From Tubulanus polymorphus (taxonomy: Eukaryota; Nemertea; Palaeonemertea; Tubulaniformes; Tubulanidae), in the NCBI RefSeq assembly GCF_964204645.1, contig NC_134026.1:8257450-8321449 (forward strand): 64,000 bases of DNA. Reading direction: 5' to 3'. The position numbers were made by a program, and so were the translations under genes. This document shows, piece after piece, positions 28,751 to 51,700 of this stretch. The notes beneath the pieces were generated by a model. That model made no database searches and had not been told where the DNA came from. It saw only the letters and a program-made list of their open reading frames with translations. Position 1 is the stretch's first letter; every line of letters starts with the position of its first letter.

Positions 28751-29487
28751 AAATCTTTTCCGGTGATCGTGGCTGATGATGTCACTATTCACCAGCGGGC
28801 ATGATGCCAATATTCAGGCTTTACAATATTTCAAAAAATTAGAATAAGGATACCTCCGAAGTATATGGTTCAAACCCAGCGCGGCAGATATATATCATTA
28901 GATTAGAACCTGCCGAAGAGATGACGGAGGGCCTGTGCGGCTAGTTCTAATATATTATAATATAAATGGTGCCGTGGTATAAACTCGATTCATTTTCTTC
29001 TTAGTCATGGGCTTAGGCCGGTTAAATTTAGTAATTTGAAACATCATGACAGTCTTTTCCGGAAGGTGGCGAAGTCCACACGCCTTAATGCAGGGTTTTT
29101 GTTTGTTCGTTTGTTTTTTGCTTTACGTCTCTTGAACCTTGGTTTGCTTATACTAACCATACGTAGTATCGGAATCATTCATGTGACCACACGGCGGGCG
29201 TTGCCGCACGCTGTAACAGCCAGCAGGACTCGAACCTGCAGTGAATGCAACAGCATCAGACCAACAAACGACGAAACAAGAGTACCGAATGCATAACGAA
29301 ACTTCATCGCGTCATCAAACAATGAATATTTTTGTACGTACTTCAAAACGAATTGATAAACTGGATAGTTTATAGGCCAACTTTCGTATCATACGCTTGG
29401 GCTATATAATGTCTAGTGATTATAGTTATTAGTACAGTGCGTGTTCTCCGGCCGAATGATCGAGGAGACCAAACAAAAAAAATTACA

Positions 29488-33309
<3,822 letters not shown>

Positions 33310-34716
33310 GTGGACAACATCAACCTGTATTTTGATTTTGATAGTGATCGTCATCGTGGCTTCTGTTCTGTTTTTGCTTTTGGTTATGATGGGAATGAAG
33401 CGTATACATCGTTCAAGATAAAACCAAAGATTCACCTGACATGCATTGACGATACTTCGATGAATAAATTCATAATGTTAATAATTATCATAATTTTTCT
33501 TCATAATGTTAATTATAGTAATAATGATATGACAGACGGCTAAACAATACACGAAATATTGAAGTTTTATCTTTACTCGTCTGTAAGAAACCGCTTCCTT
33601 TCGCCAAACACTTCTTAATCAGATATTCCCCTGTTCTTTTGATTAAATTGTCTGAGCTATTGCTCAATAAATGTGTAAACTTGAATAGGGGGATCCTGTC
33701 TGAAATATTGTGGGAGGAAATGTTTTTGTTGAGTCGGGGTACCCGCAAAACCAGCTACACCGCCATTTTGAATCTGTGTCAAATTACACCGGCTTATAAC
33801 CCAAAACTTTGAACTGGATTTTTAGACTCCGCAATCCATATATTATCACAGCACCAACCAATACAATATTTACATCCTTCTACTCGGATTTCGGTAAAGT
33901 TCTTTTGAATAATTGATTCATTTAAGAGAAAAGTTCAAATGTGAAATGTAGAAGAAATCGAACGCGGACGACCAACTATCTACTAGCGAACCTGGCGGAT
34001 CCTCACCTACCAGAAGTGGAATCCTCGATTGCCACAGTAGCACCACGGGTACCCCATTACATTGTTACAGGGGTATGCATGTATGCATTTTTTTCATCGT
34101 CAAAAATGACGTAAACCTATATTCAAAAATTTTCATTGAAGAACAAATTGCCATCCCAGGATAACCAGATTTCACATAAATTTCACCAAGAAGCCCAGAA
34201 AGAACGCTGCCACAAGTGAAATGGATCCATTTTTAAATCGCTAGGACTGCATGGATGATGATTTTACAGTATATAGGGCCTCGGCAATCAACTAGAAGGC
34301 GATGGGTCATACCTTAGAATAAGATTAAAAATTTTGTAGCATATTTTCGTTTTTGTATATAACGTATGTCCACTATTCATAATTAGCGATTAGATCCTTC
34401 CTGTAGAAGGGAACAACGCATACGCCACTGTCTTTTGATATTCGAAATTACGGTCAAACCTGCTAATATGTACCTTATATAAACATAATGTACATACGTA
34501 TATAACTTTCCACACAAAATCATGTTCCAAGAACAATAAAACGAAACGCTTCAAGACGCACAGACGCTACTATTCTATACACCGGAATTTCTTAAATACA
34601 ATCTATATATAGCGTAAACAGCAAAACCAGTACTGCCTGGGCGCGGTATCGGGGATCAGTACTTCAGAATATTTGATTTTTGTCCGTTCTGTGAACTATT
34701 ATTACCTATTCGAACG
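33310..34716. other. intergenic, PhyH gene to transpeptidase-like gene
   Basis: About 1.4 kb holding the PhyH gene 3' UTR and the upstream region of the transpeptidase-like gene. No ORF or repeat I can name, and no clear TATA box at a convincing distance from the ATG at 34717. Confidence 0.5.
33463..33468 (+). terminator. polyadenylation signal AATAAA, PhyH gene
   Basis: The first AATAAA after the stop codon, about 155 nt downstream. Use is inferred. Confidence 0.5.
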
Positions 34717-41433
<6,717 letters not shown>

Positions 41434-41658
41434 GACAAAAACAGTAACTTTCGAAATAATCAAATTGAAGAACGATTCAACAGGAAAGAACAGTGGTTGA
41501 ACGATTACTAATACCATGACACAGCGTGTGTAATCATTATTACTTAAACAAGACAGCAAGAATATTTTATTCATGTTTTGATACATGTAAAAATCGTATC
41601 TATAGGTAATCAATATATTCTCCTTGCAATTTGTAATCATGTTTTTATATATTATGAG

Positions 41659-41664
41659 AATAAA
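41659..41664 (+). terminator. polyadenylation signal AATAAA, transpeptidase-like gene
   Basis: AATAAA about 225 nt past the stop, in an AT-rich 3' region. Confidence 0.5.
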
Positions 41665-42070
41665 AACGAAATTTTTTTTTTGAGAAACATAGGCTATATA
41701 TCGGCATGTTTTTAGAATTAACCGCTTGCGCTTAGGACAGGCCCGTGGGAGTAACGAACGAGTCCCCTAAGATTTTCAAAGCGCCCTTCAAAAGTCAGTG
41801 TCAACGAAAATTTGGGTCAAGATTTTTCAAAATTTGGAAAAATATTTCATGTTTTTTTTTGGAAAATGATGAGTTATTACACTAACACGTTCTTGGATGT
41901 AAGCTCACTTATATACATAGGGTCGTGATGGCGGCACATTCAAAGTTCAACATATTGTTATGTAGCTATTCTTGACGCACCTTCCCGAGTGCAAATCGTT
42001 AGGCTACGGGCAAGAATAAAAAAGGCATTATTACAACGAAGATTATAACAAACGTGATCAGATGAATCAT

Positions 42071-42076
42071 TTTATT
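42071..42076 (-). terminator. polyadenylation signal AATAAA, antistasin-like gene
   Basis: AATAAA on the minus strand, 57 nt past the stop. This gene and the transpeptidase-like gene converge here with about 400 bp between signals. Confidence 0.6.
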
Positions 42077-42132
42077 GCTGTACTCAATTGAAATGTAAAT
42101 GATGAAAATCCCTTAGTTTGAAAATCACATTA

Positions 42133-43703
42133 TCATTTCTTTCGACGCCCAGTAGCGCCCATATAACCGTTGTGATAAATTGGTGGGCGATTCGGGAGAT
42201 TGTAGTATATCGGAAGTGGTGGTGGATACCAGTGTTCCGGTGGTATGCCCCACGGTGGAAACCAGTAGTATTGACGAGCCGCATTACCGAATTGACCATG
42301 TTTAGGTTGAGATAATTCTTTGCTTTGAGTCTGCGAAGGTTGTGCGGTCGTTTTTTTAATCCCGCTTGACTTCTGGCCATTGGTTGAGGCCGCCTGAGGT
42401 TTGGTTTGTTTTTTAATGACGTCACTGGCAGACGACGTTGTCGCAGTACTCGGTTTATTTTTCTTTGTCGTTTTAGACTTTTTGTCGCCCGCTGGTTTTT
42501 TATTTTTATTCACTGTTTCTACGGGCAGCTGAATCACTAACGGCTGCTCGCCAGCGTACATAAGATCGGCAATCGACGGCATATCAATACCCATAGCTGG
42601 ATGGAAAAAAAACAAAGAGGCACCTGAGCAAAGCGAAGCAGATTCGAATAAATCAACAGAATCCTGTCACACTTGCAAGGAAGATTTGACATTTTGATTA
42701 AAACCAGTGTCAGATTAAACTTTTCGCTCGCTTATGAAATTACATGATTTTTTAGACTGCGGATATCGTCTGCACTTGCACATCTTTGCACTCAAAGCAC
42801 CGAGAGGTGCAGTGACCTGTACAGCCCATAAGACAATCACCGTTACCTTCATTTGACTATAGGCCTACTTAATTTTTCTTTGCTGTCAATGTAGATTTAA
42901 GTTAAATGAAAAATAAATTATTATCATCTTAACGATAAAACACTTACGGACGCACTGGCAAATTCGGCAGCCGTTTTTGTCACGTACGAGTTCACAAGTG
43001 TTCGCCATCACCGTCACACACAACGGGTCATTACATTGGGTTTTAGGTTTTTTCTCCGCTCCCAGAACACGATCTAAAAATGACGTTTAGTAACAGTTAT
43101 TTAACATCTAATAAGACAGCAAAATATGTATTCTTTCCTTAGGATGTATACATACGTACGTCAATCTTTTTGATGATACAAACGTGGGGACTGAGCAAGG
43201 CCATAGGAACGTGTTGGGGATGGAGGGGGCACAGATAGATATATTGCCTTTTCTGATAATAAATACAAACAAATTTTCGTGCAAGAAATTTTTCTATCTC
43301 ACAAGTTCAAAGTCCCCCCCCCCCCCCGTCACATTATGATTACATAAATTCCAGAAAAATTTCTTTTGGTAGACCAAATATTGGCCCACCCTGCCTCTGT
43401 TCCTACGGCCATGCTGAGCGATAATTTCTAGCACTTAGTAGATTTTTTGCTCGCATATATACCAGCTTGATTTAAATGCCAGCTTAAAGCGGTTAAATAA
43501 AATCTAAGGGAGATAGCAGGTTAAATCTTTAACGCAATCTGGTATGACGCCTGCCACAGGTGTTCGTTTATAAATCGCGATCTTAAGCGTTAAGATTGCA
43601 TCATTACTATTTGCATATGATAATCTTATTACATTCACTCACCGTAAAAGTTGAATACAATCCCATTTAGAATTAGTAAAATGAACACAGAAGAAACCGT
43701 CAT
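42133..43703 (-). CDS. secreted antistasin-like domain protein with basic, proline/aromatic-rich tail, 3 exons
   Basis: Exons in coding order: 43643-43703, 42948-43073, 42133-42596; phases 1 and 1 agree, giving 216 residues. Exon 1 is almost exactly a signal peptide (MTVSSVFILLILNGIVFNFY). Exon 2 holds one antistasin-like domain: six Cys at 34, 39, 47, 56, 59 and 61, with the typical RDKNGCRICQC ending. Antistasin domains occur in leech protease inhibitors and many invertebrate secreted proteins. Exon 3 encodes a long tail with no Cys: a Lys/Thr/Ser/Gln-rich linker (about 90-170), then a stretch rich in Trp, Tyr and Pro (PPWGIPPEHWYPPPLPIYYN) and a basic end, GRRKK. I know no family with this whole layout. 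Protease inhibition, or a role in mucus or extracellular matrix, are inferences. The exon boundaries match the domain boundaries. An AATAAA lies about 60 nt past the stop. Confidence 0.8.
43314..43327 (+). repeat. poly-C run (14 nt)
   Basis: Fourteen consecutive C in the first intron of the antistasin-like gene; likely to vary and to be error-prone in sequencing. Confidence 0.9.
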
Positions 43704-43965
43704 TGTGAACTTTTAGTACTGTTAATACGCACGTAGCCAGTATACATGTAAGTCGTGTATCTCGAGATGGTGACGCGCGTGGGCGGCTAGAATATAATTT
43801 ATCAACCGAAGAAAATGCACCTGTTGTCTTCACGACACGACTCTTGTCCCGTTCATTTGTCTTACAACAAAAAATTACTTTACGCGAACAAGTTGAGATT
43901 TGTTGTGAATCCCCTAGTCATTTCTCAGCCGCATTGGCGGTTATCTTTAAAAGAGAAGGTAGACT

Positions 43966-44009
43966 CGATCAGGGAAGTGTAATGAGACTCACTACACTTC
44001 CCTGGATCG
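43966..44009. repeat. near-perfect palindrome between two minus-strand genes
   Basis: AGGGAAGTGTA (43971-43981) and TACACTTCCCT (43993-44003) are exact complements. Pairing continues inward as TGAG/CTCA and outward as GATC, leaving almost no loop. It lies upstream of the antistasin-like gene. Confidence 0.75.
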
Positions 44010-44099
44010 ATGATGCTTACAATGTTTACTGTTTATGTACTCTGTCTTGTAGGTGAATGTGGTGTGAATGGGTATAAATGTGAGTGTTTGGGTGACTGG

Positions 44100-44315
44100 C
44101 AGGGGCGGATCCAAGAGGAGGGTGCAGGGAGGAGGGATGTCAGGTTTTCCAGAAATTTTACGGCAAAATGAGATATATGAACGATGGGTATATACCTTTA
44201 AATTCATAAGCTTTTCTCTGTTTTGTTCCAAAAATGAATTTATTTTTCCGATTACACATGTAGCCCTTTTTGGGGGATGCAACCCTGCCTGAATCCGACG
44301 CTATGTTCGCCCCTG
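44100..44315. mobile_element. hAT-like miniature element with CAGGGGCGGATCC end
   Basis: It begins CAGGGGCGGATCCAAGAGG and ends ATGTTCGCCCCTG, giving CAGGGGCG inverted ends, and is flanked by ACTGG on both sides. Related single ends occur at 35550 (CAGGGGCGGATCCAGG), 41020 (reverse) and 48496. CAGGGGCGGATCC ends are common for non-autonomous hAT elements; the expected 8-bp duplication is not clear here. Confidence 0.55.
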
Positions 44316-44821
44316 ACTGGGCCTTTAAGGTCATAAGTTATCTTTTAATTTCACCAGTCGTTATTATTGTTATCAGTATTATTATTATTAGAACTTATCC
44401 ATGAATATCAATATGACTGGCAATAGACTGTGACCATATAAAGATGACTAAAATGATGTTCAACCCATCGTGCATAAACTCGGTGTGCTCATTTTCTTTG
44501 TAAAATATGGAGTAAATAAACTAGAAAACCCAGAAACTTTGTTAGTTCGACACGTACTCCTACAATTTCAGTAGAAAACTTCACATCAAAACGAATCAAT
44601 TTGGGGAAATATAAAAAAATGTTACACAAATTGATAACCGTCAGTTTTCGAAACAATTCTATATTCACCAGGCTTCCCAAGTGTTATGGCTAAAAATCGA
44701 CAAAACAAGCCCATTACTAATAAGGAACAACTATTTATATATTGATAAAATAAAACAGCGAACGTATAACATTTACTATTGATTAACAAATTAACGTGGT
44801 TTTTCATCGCGTTTATATTAA

Positions 44822-47800
44822 TTATTGCTCTTCGTCGGTTGTTTCGAGTTTCATGTAGTCTCTATGACTTTTCTGACGAGCGTCGTTCGATCGTTTGGAA
44901 AACCTATTGAACACGAAAATCCGCAGTTTGTAGCACGAAAATACGAGTAGATACGCCAGAGGCAACGCGACGTACACTCCTACCAAACACATGACGATCG
45001 GCTTCACCGGGTGATTCCAATCGAGAATGTCTTCGTAAATGATGTGCGTCTTTTCGTTAGTCCACCAGTAGAACAGCGTGAACAGGATATAAACGTGGCC
45101 GAATATGAACGGGTGTAGCATGTGACACACGCGAACTGGTATCGCGTTGACGGCGAGTTCCACGAAAACGACCATTGAGTTGGTTCCGTGTATGACAATA
45201 TCCCTGAGGAAGTTGAAATCCGTTTTTCTTTTCGGAAAAAGAAACACGAAAAAGCCGATCGTAATCAACGGCGCCATCGGCGCGGCCATGACGAAAGTCC
45301 ACCACGCGAATTTGTGCCTGTAGAATAGCTTATTTTTGGGATTAGGCGGATTTTGTTCGTTATCGGCGTTGTCTTCGGAAGCGGGATCGGCCGCCGACTC
45401 GACTCCGGCAAGCGGCAATTCGGAGGTCGGTCGAAGGAGCTCTTCGACGGCCAACGCGGCTGTTACGATCGAGAACATCGTCAGGAACGTATACCCGAAT
45501 GCAGTCAACTGCGGCACGCTGACGGCATCGACTATAAACTTCGTCTGCAAGGCGTTGCCGATCATAACCATCATCCAGAAGCAAGTCTGAAATACGGCTA
45601 GACTGACTCTGTATGTTACGAATAGGTATTGCAGACATCCCCACTGTAAAATGCCAAGAACAATGAGATTAAGTCGGGAAGATACACAATATCCATAATA
45701 TACGAGAGAAATCCGACAATAATTCAGTCAAAGATGTAAAGTTCTTGAGTAAAATGTTTAGATATTTGAGCAACGTTTAGACTAATAGCCATCATCAGGC
45801 GTACTTCATCTTTGGATGAATTATTGTGGGATTTCCCCTTTAACAAAGAGATTATCATTGAAATGTAAAAAAAAATATGGGAACAATTTTGCTCGAAACT
45901 TAGGCTAAAAAAATTACGCCTTGTCCTAATCGGCAGGGTCGTTTTGTAAATCGCAATAGAATTTTTAATCAGTTCATTTCTACAGCAGCGGGTCTGTTAA
46001 TTCTAGCTTGGTCACGATTTAAAAAAAAAAACGCGACGTACAGGGATGATAAGCGGCCAGCCGGGTCAACTTATAAGCTCAGCAGAAATTAGAGAAACAA
46101 GGTATCAATTTTTTTAGCCTTGAAACTGTGCAACTTTGGAAGGTAACGGAGATTCCGTAGCAACTTGGTGTAAATCAATGCGATGCGACATCCTGGTACA
46201 ACCTAGACAACACCACATTATCGCACCACAAGGGTTGCTTCAATCGTACTGCAGGTGATTCAATGTGACACCACAGCGCTTCTAATGTACTGGGGAAGCA
46301 ACACTCGAGTTTCTAGCGAACCAATAAAAGAAGCAATATCAATATAGGTCCATCGGTAATTTTATAGTCTATACAAGCATAATAGCATTCTATCGATTAG
46401 ATAAAATATAAAATGAAGAAACAAGCTGTTACGCTTTTCAGCGAGGTTAATATAGATTTTTTAGCGAGAATTGACGACATGTTTTGATTCCTAGAGTATG
46501 AAATTGGCCGTGGTAATAATATCGGAGAATGTAAAGCGCTCTGAGCAGCCTGGCTGGATTTAGCGCTATATAAGACACATATTATTATTATTATACTATC
46601 ATTCCTGGAGCCTGGTTGGTTATTATCGGCGATGTCTTAACCATCATAACCTATTGATCGGTTGGAGTTTAGTCCGCACAATGTATATTGATCAGTCCGC
46701 TTAATGAATTTTATTTATCTATCTACGTGATATATACTCATATTTTGGTTATGAAATCAGCTGCTTTTAGGTCTGTCGCTTCCACCCCATTGCGCCGAGA
46801 CAGCTGGGTAATGCATCATTGTACATGTACGCTCAATTGTATGTATATGTGTGTATAGATCATTCGATAGACCTATTGAAAAAATAAAACGCCCAGAGTT
46901 GTAACGTGCTTTAATGCACAATATTTTATCCTGTTTCTAGTAATTTTGTTCTGATGCGAAAAGACCTCATTTTTAGAGCTTAGGTTCACTTAACGCAGGG
47001 TGGAGGTGGATATTCATGAGATTCCGGATGAAGCTGACTCGTCCGGCGGCTACGGAGCAAAAAGTGGAATTTAGTAACGGCACCCTGTGAAATCTCAAAG
47101 TGACCCCCGAGATAAATTTCATCCAGTCGAAAATGTTTTCTTGTCTGATTTCAAACTCATTTCTAGCTGATCAATTTTTCCGTCATTGTTGATTTATTGT
47201 TGCAGAATGATAGAATATATGCAGCTATTGCACAGATTTAGTTTTGTGCGGAATAAAATGAAGCATATGTTTTGAAGGATTAACAAAATCAGATGTTATA
47301 GTTGGAATACCGGTATACATAACACGCAAAAAATGTGTTCGATAAGCGTATTGGCCTATACAGTGTTTAAGTCTATCATAATGCCACTGTTGGAACTAAT
47401 GAAATATATAAATGGCGTTACAATTTATTCGGTGTTATAAAGAATGGTATTTCCATTAAATTTTTGAGTTAGATTGACCAAAAATGATCTCCGAAAAAAA
47501 TGTAGGCGTTAAATGGGGTAGTGGTACGGTATTGAAAAGGATGGTATTGCGGATTTAGACTGTATGCGTATACTTCTAAACATGACTAAATGAATCTAAT
47601 TTTGTTCGATTTGGTTCATGTTGGTTCATCAAGTCATATTAAGAAGTACGCATACAGTTCAAATGTACAAATCCTTGTACAAATGAATACAAGAAAACCT
47701 GAAAAAGAAGCGAAGAATTATAACATTTATGTATAGTAATAAATACAAAAGAATAGTACTTTATAGGTTAACGCGGACGAGATTCTCGCTACTAATGTAT

Positions 47801-48275
47801 GGTAGCGAGTGAATATTAATGTATCATATAAATTGCTGTAGTCACCTAAAATCTTATTTTCGAAAATGGCTCAAACCACCTAGAACAAATAATCGAAAGA
47901 ATGATTGAATATTCAATATGACAATCCTCATCCTCAGTACTACTCAGGTACGTAGGCCTATGATTATTCTGTCGGATGTCGGAATTCTCCCACATCCTTT
48001 TAGATTAAATCTTAATCTGGGGAATGGCCACCAAATACGTTCTTTCCCGAGGAAAAGGAATAGCGGAGTGAAAAGAAGCCGAGTTTTAAGATTAATTCCA
48101 TTCCAATGATTTATTCAGTTTTAGTAGTTTGGTGCAGATTCATCTAACATTTTTGACACTTAAATTGAACCCCTTTGAACAGAAATAATCTTACCTGTGA
48201 TTTTGTAAAATTAGCGACGTTCGGATAAGAAAATCCCAGCCGATTTCGATCGAATTCGGGTTTAACGCAGTCCAT
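44822..48275 (-). CDS. rolling-stone-like multi-pass membrane protein, 2 exons
   Basis: Exons in coding order: 48195-48275 (27 codons) and 44822-45643, joined in phase 0 over a 2.5-kb intron; 300 residues. An in-frame stop lies upstream of the ATG, which fixes the start. About six hydrophobic segments follow a short N terminus: FQTCFWMMVMIG; YTFLTMFSIVTAALAVEELL; an acidic loop with DPASEDNADNEQ; FAWWTFVMAAPMAPLITIGF; a segment around HGTNSMVVFVELAVNAIPVR; the HPFIFGHVYILFTLFYWW block; and VMCLVGVYVALPLAYLLVF. The HGxNxxxxxxEL...PVR block and the YxxIxDW motif (YEDILDW) are typical of Drosophila rolling stone and its relatives, which take part in myoblast fusion in the fly. The role here is unknown. 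The cytosolic tail is basic and then acidic (ETTDEEQ). Length is close to the fly protein. Confidence 0.85.
45720..45862. mobile_element. Penelope-like terminal repeat or foldback element, copy 3 (diverged)
   Basis: It shares AACGTTTAGACTAATAG, CATCATCAGG and GAATTATTGTGGGATTTCCC with the other two copies, in the same order as copy 1. It lies in the intron of the rolling-stone-like gene. Confidence 0.4.
46525..46594 (+). mobile_element. 3' terminus of an L2-type LINE or derived SINE
   Basis: GTAAAGCGCTCTGAGCA, then TAGCGCTATATAAG and an (ATT)n tail. It has the same layout as the LINE tail at 53190 but on the plus strand. No coding sequence remains. It lies in the intron of the rolling-stone-like gene. 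Confidence 0.55.
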
Positions 48276-48648
48276 GCCGACTACGTCATCGGGAATGATG
48301 AGTGGCAGCGATTATGAATGAAACAGCAATGTTGACAGCTGATATCGATCTTAGTAATTTGATGACGAAAGTTTTTCGAATATAAACAACCAAGGATTCG
48401 TTTCCGACAAAAACATCATGCGCAACAGGACAGGGGACTTTCTAGGGTCTTTCGTGTTCCTCGTGTCCATTTTGCAGGTATTTAGAGCATAAAGCCAGGG
48501 CGGATCTAGGATTTTTGTAGGGGCGAGGTCCGGGGAAAAGGTGACTTAACGAAATGTTACTGCAAGGACGATGCAAGCTGTGAATATTGATTACCACGGA
48601 GAACAAACAACACGCTTAAAACATTCTCTAATATATAATCATAGATAT

Positions 48649-48654
48649 TTTATT
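48649..48654 (-). terminator. polyadenylation signal AATAAA, SLF1
   Basis: AATAAA on the minus strand, 57 nt past the SLF1 stop. The start codon of the rolling-stone-like gene is only about 375 bp further on. Confidence 0.6.
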
Positions 48655-48710
48655 CGTCTATCACTAATTCTTATAAATGTACATAACAATTTTCTCCAAT
48701 TTTTCTCTAA

Positions 48711-51700
48711 CTACAAATCAACAATACAACTCCACTGATACCGTATAACGGGCCACTTTTCTAAACCTTTTCCATCCTGAGACAACTGCTTCAAATGTTC
48801 GTCGAACGCTTCTAGCGACCGTTTCATCGACGCCGCTGTCGTATTTCTCCTATCGGCGTCGGCGCGAGTCGCGTCGCGGCAGACGAGATACGACTTCAAC
48901 ATGTTGAAAACGAGCACGACCAACTTGTTGCATTCGTGTTCGCCGGCGAATCGACGAAAAACGCCCGAGCCCAACACGTCCGCGTACGCGGTCTCGATCG
49001 CCGTCTCGTGCAGCAGCGACGAGTCTAAAGTCATATCGCCCGACTCGCTGATAGACGACGATTGACTGTTGGATATTTGCGAAAAACCTAATAAAATAAT
49101 AAACAAACACGTGTAGTAGCAATTAAGATTTCTAGAATAATAAATTTCGTTTTCCTAATCTTAAATTTGTACGTGTAGTTGGCTTTTAATTGTACAGCGG
49201 AACCTCGTTATAACGGACTCGGATACGACGATTCATCGGATATAACAAATATAGAATTTCACCCCGAGTAAGAGAATTTAATTTCACACTGGATACAACG
49301 AACTTTCGGTTATAACGAACACATTTTCTGGTCCCGTGAAGTTCGTGGTAACGAGGTTCCATTGTAAAATGAATAAACATTCTTTCGAATATTCTATTTA
49401 ACCGATTACAAATGTCTGGAGGTGTGATCCTGAAAATCATTGACGATCACTAATTGGTACAGTAGACTACGAACCCTAGTCGGACGTTTTCGGACCGTAT
49501 AAATGTGTCCGACTTGACTGATATACCAGTTCGTTAGGTTTTGTTTTTTCAAAAATAATGTCACAAAAAATATTTCAACAGACATCCGAGGGAGTCTACT
49601 GTAGTCAGGGTCATTGCCTTATGTCGCTGTACAGGTTTTACAATCATGTATACCGGTTATTAATCCATGGGCCAGTTGCATAGTCGCAGCTAAGACTTAA
49701 GACCAGTCTAAGACCAACTTGGTTTTACAGCCAATCTAACAACTTAACACCAGTCTTAAGATTTGAGACCACTTTTGGACTCAAGTCACGACTGCGCAAC
49801 TGGGCCCTGGGGTTAGAACAATGAAATCAGGAATTTGCACATTTTTCAAATCCTAACAATTGGCTTTTTCACATTTTTTCTCGCAAAAAAATATCAGCGT
49901 TTGTCACACATAGATGCAATAACATAAACGGTTACTGATCACAATCGGCACGGATTAAAACGAAATTTCGTTTTTTAATGAATAAAGCACTTTGCGCATA
50001 AAATTCCGAGCTCCATGGTATACAGAACAAAAAGGGGATCAAAATACTTGATATTTCGATGGGCGCTTCACTTAAATTTTTTCACAAATGATTAACATAT
50101 CAAGTGACGTTCCCAATAGTTTATTTACCTTGCGATGGATTCAATAACACTTGCTGCATTTGTTCGGACTCGGCCAGATCCAGGGGCGTATAATTCAGTA
50201 TCGTTTTTGCTTGCAGCAACAAAGAACCTACAAATGAACGAAATCAAATATTTAGCCGTACCCGATTCATTTCGTATGGAGGCCTATTCAATTGAATTTC
50301 GGAAATAGATCAGCGTCGGAGTAAAATTCGAATTAAGTACAATTAAACCAGCTTAAGTAATCATGGGATAAGTCATACGGTAACATCTTTCAAGTCATTT
50401 CTATTTTTAGTCTAAATTTGCGATTTACTTAACCCTTTCAGTGATGACTAATCAATACCCTATAGTGCTGGAGATAATTTGAGCATTTTTTTAAATTCCA
50501 CCCTAGTGTGTTGAATAACGGGAATACCACTATAGTGCGTCTACACCGCGGCGCGGTGTATCGTTAGTAACTAGTATTTCACTATGTTTCACAGGTGCTG
50601 CCATCTTTCAATAGAGATAAAAACTAATTACTTATTACATCAATACACCGCAGTGCGGTGTACTAGCAAAAAACATCACCAATTCATACACCGCAATGCG
50701 ATGTAGATGCACTGAAAGGGTTAATACATGTTTAAGTTGTTTGAATGAACATCAATGCCACTACGAGTTATCTCCTAGCTTATCCTTCTTATTCACTGTT
50801 AGATATTTGTACTCCAGCAATTGGAATGACGCAGTCCTATTGACAATTTTTTTAACATTGGCTAATATACTAGCTCTATTTCCTAAACTAGTAGTAGTAG
50901 CAGCGAATGAGAGGAAACATGGCAGCCGCGAACGCGAACGCGTTCAGCGGCGTATTTTTCGAGAATCGACTATTCACCTCCGCGTTTGATGAGCAACCTA
51001 GCGACTTCGACTCGGTTGTTGAGGACCGCGTCGTGAAGCGGCGTGACGTTCTCGTCGTTGCAAGCGAGTAGATCGACCATCCCCGTAAACTTATCTAAAA
51101 AACGAGAATGTTTTCGTTCCTTGATTAATACCGTTAAGCTGTTAATAGTTAGTCAGCGTTCAGATGATAGTCGTATATTCATTAAGAGGTCATTCATTTA
51201 TTAAGTACGCATTAGGGGAGGGGAGGGGTCAGTGCAATTGCATACTGTAATGCTAAATGTCTATGAAAAAATGGCCGATTTTGCGTACAGAGGGGGATTG
51301 AAAAATTCAAATTTTATGCGTACGTAATAAGTGAATGATCCCTAATAGTAAAAATATTCGAATAGAAGAACTGCAACAAAATTGAGTCAATATTCTACAA
51401 ATCTACTAAAGTAATTGACAATCTTTCAAATCACTACAGAACTGGTATGATATCAATGGCTCAACCTTTGTCCCAGATTTCCAGGTCATGTCAACACCTG
51501 AATGAGTTACCGGTATGTACTACAAACATCGGGCAAAATACCGCAAAAAAACAGGTCTTTGCTACAATTGGAAATATAACTTGCAGATTTGTGCCCCGGC
51601 TTTACTAATACTGACCATTATTGTTATTGTTCTTGAAGTAACAATTAATCGTTTTGTGCGGTTTGAAATTGAGTAACAGTTTCACGCATTCGGTGCTTCC

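Larger units (their letters stand above)
4428..29487. other. 25-kb gene-poor stretch with repeats only
   Basis: No exon with both protein similarity and splice-site support was found on either strand. The elements listed separately account for part of it. B-box-like motifs (GGTTCGAATCC type) occur at 17131 and 20809, and near 29226. Some of it may be the 5' intron of FGFRL1, whose signal-peptide exon is expected on this side. Confidence 0.5.

Noticed and set aside
29160-29260. Possible tRNA gene on the minus strand
   Set aside because: The T-arm is perfect (GCAGG-TTCGAGT-CCTGC), but no matching acceptor or D-arm upstream.
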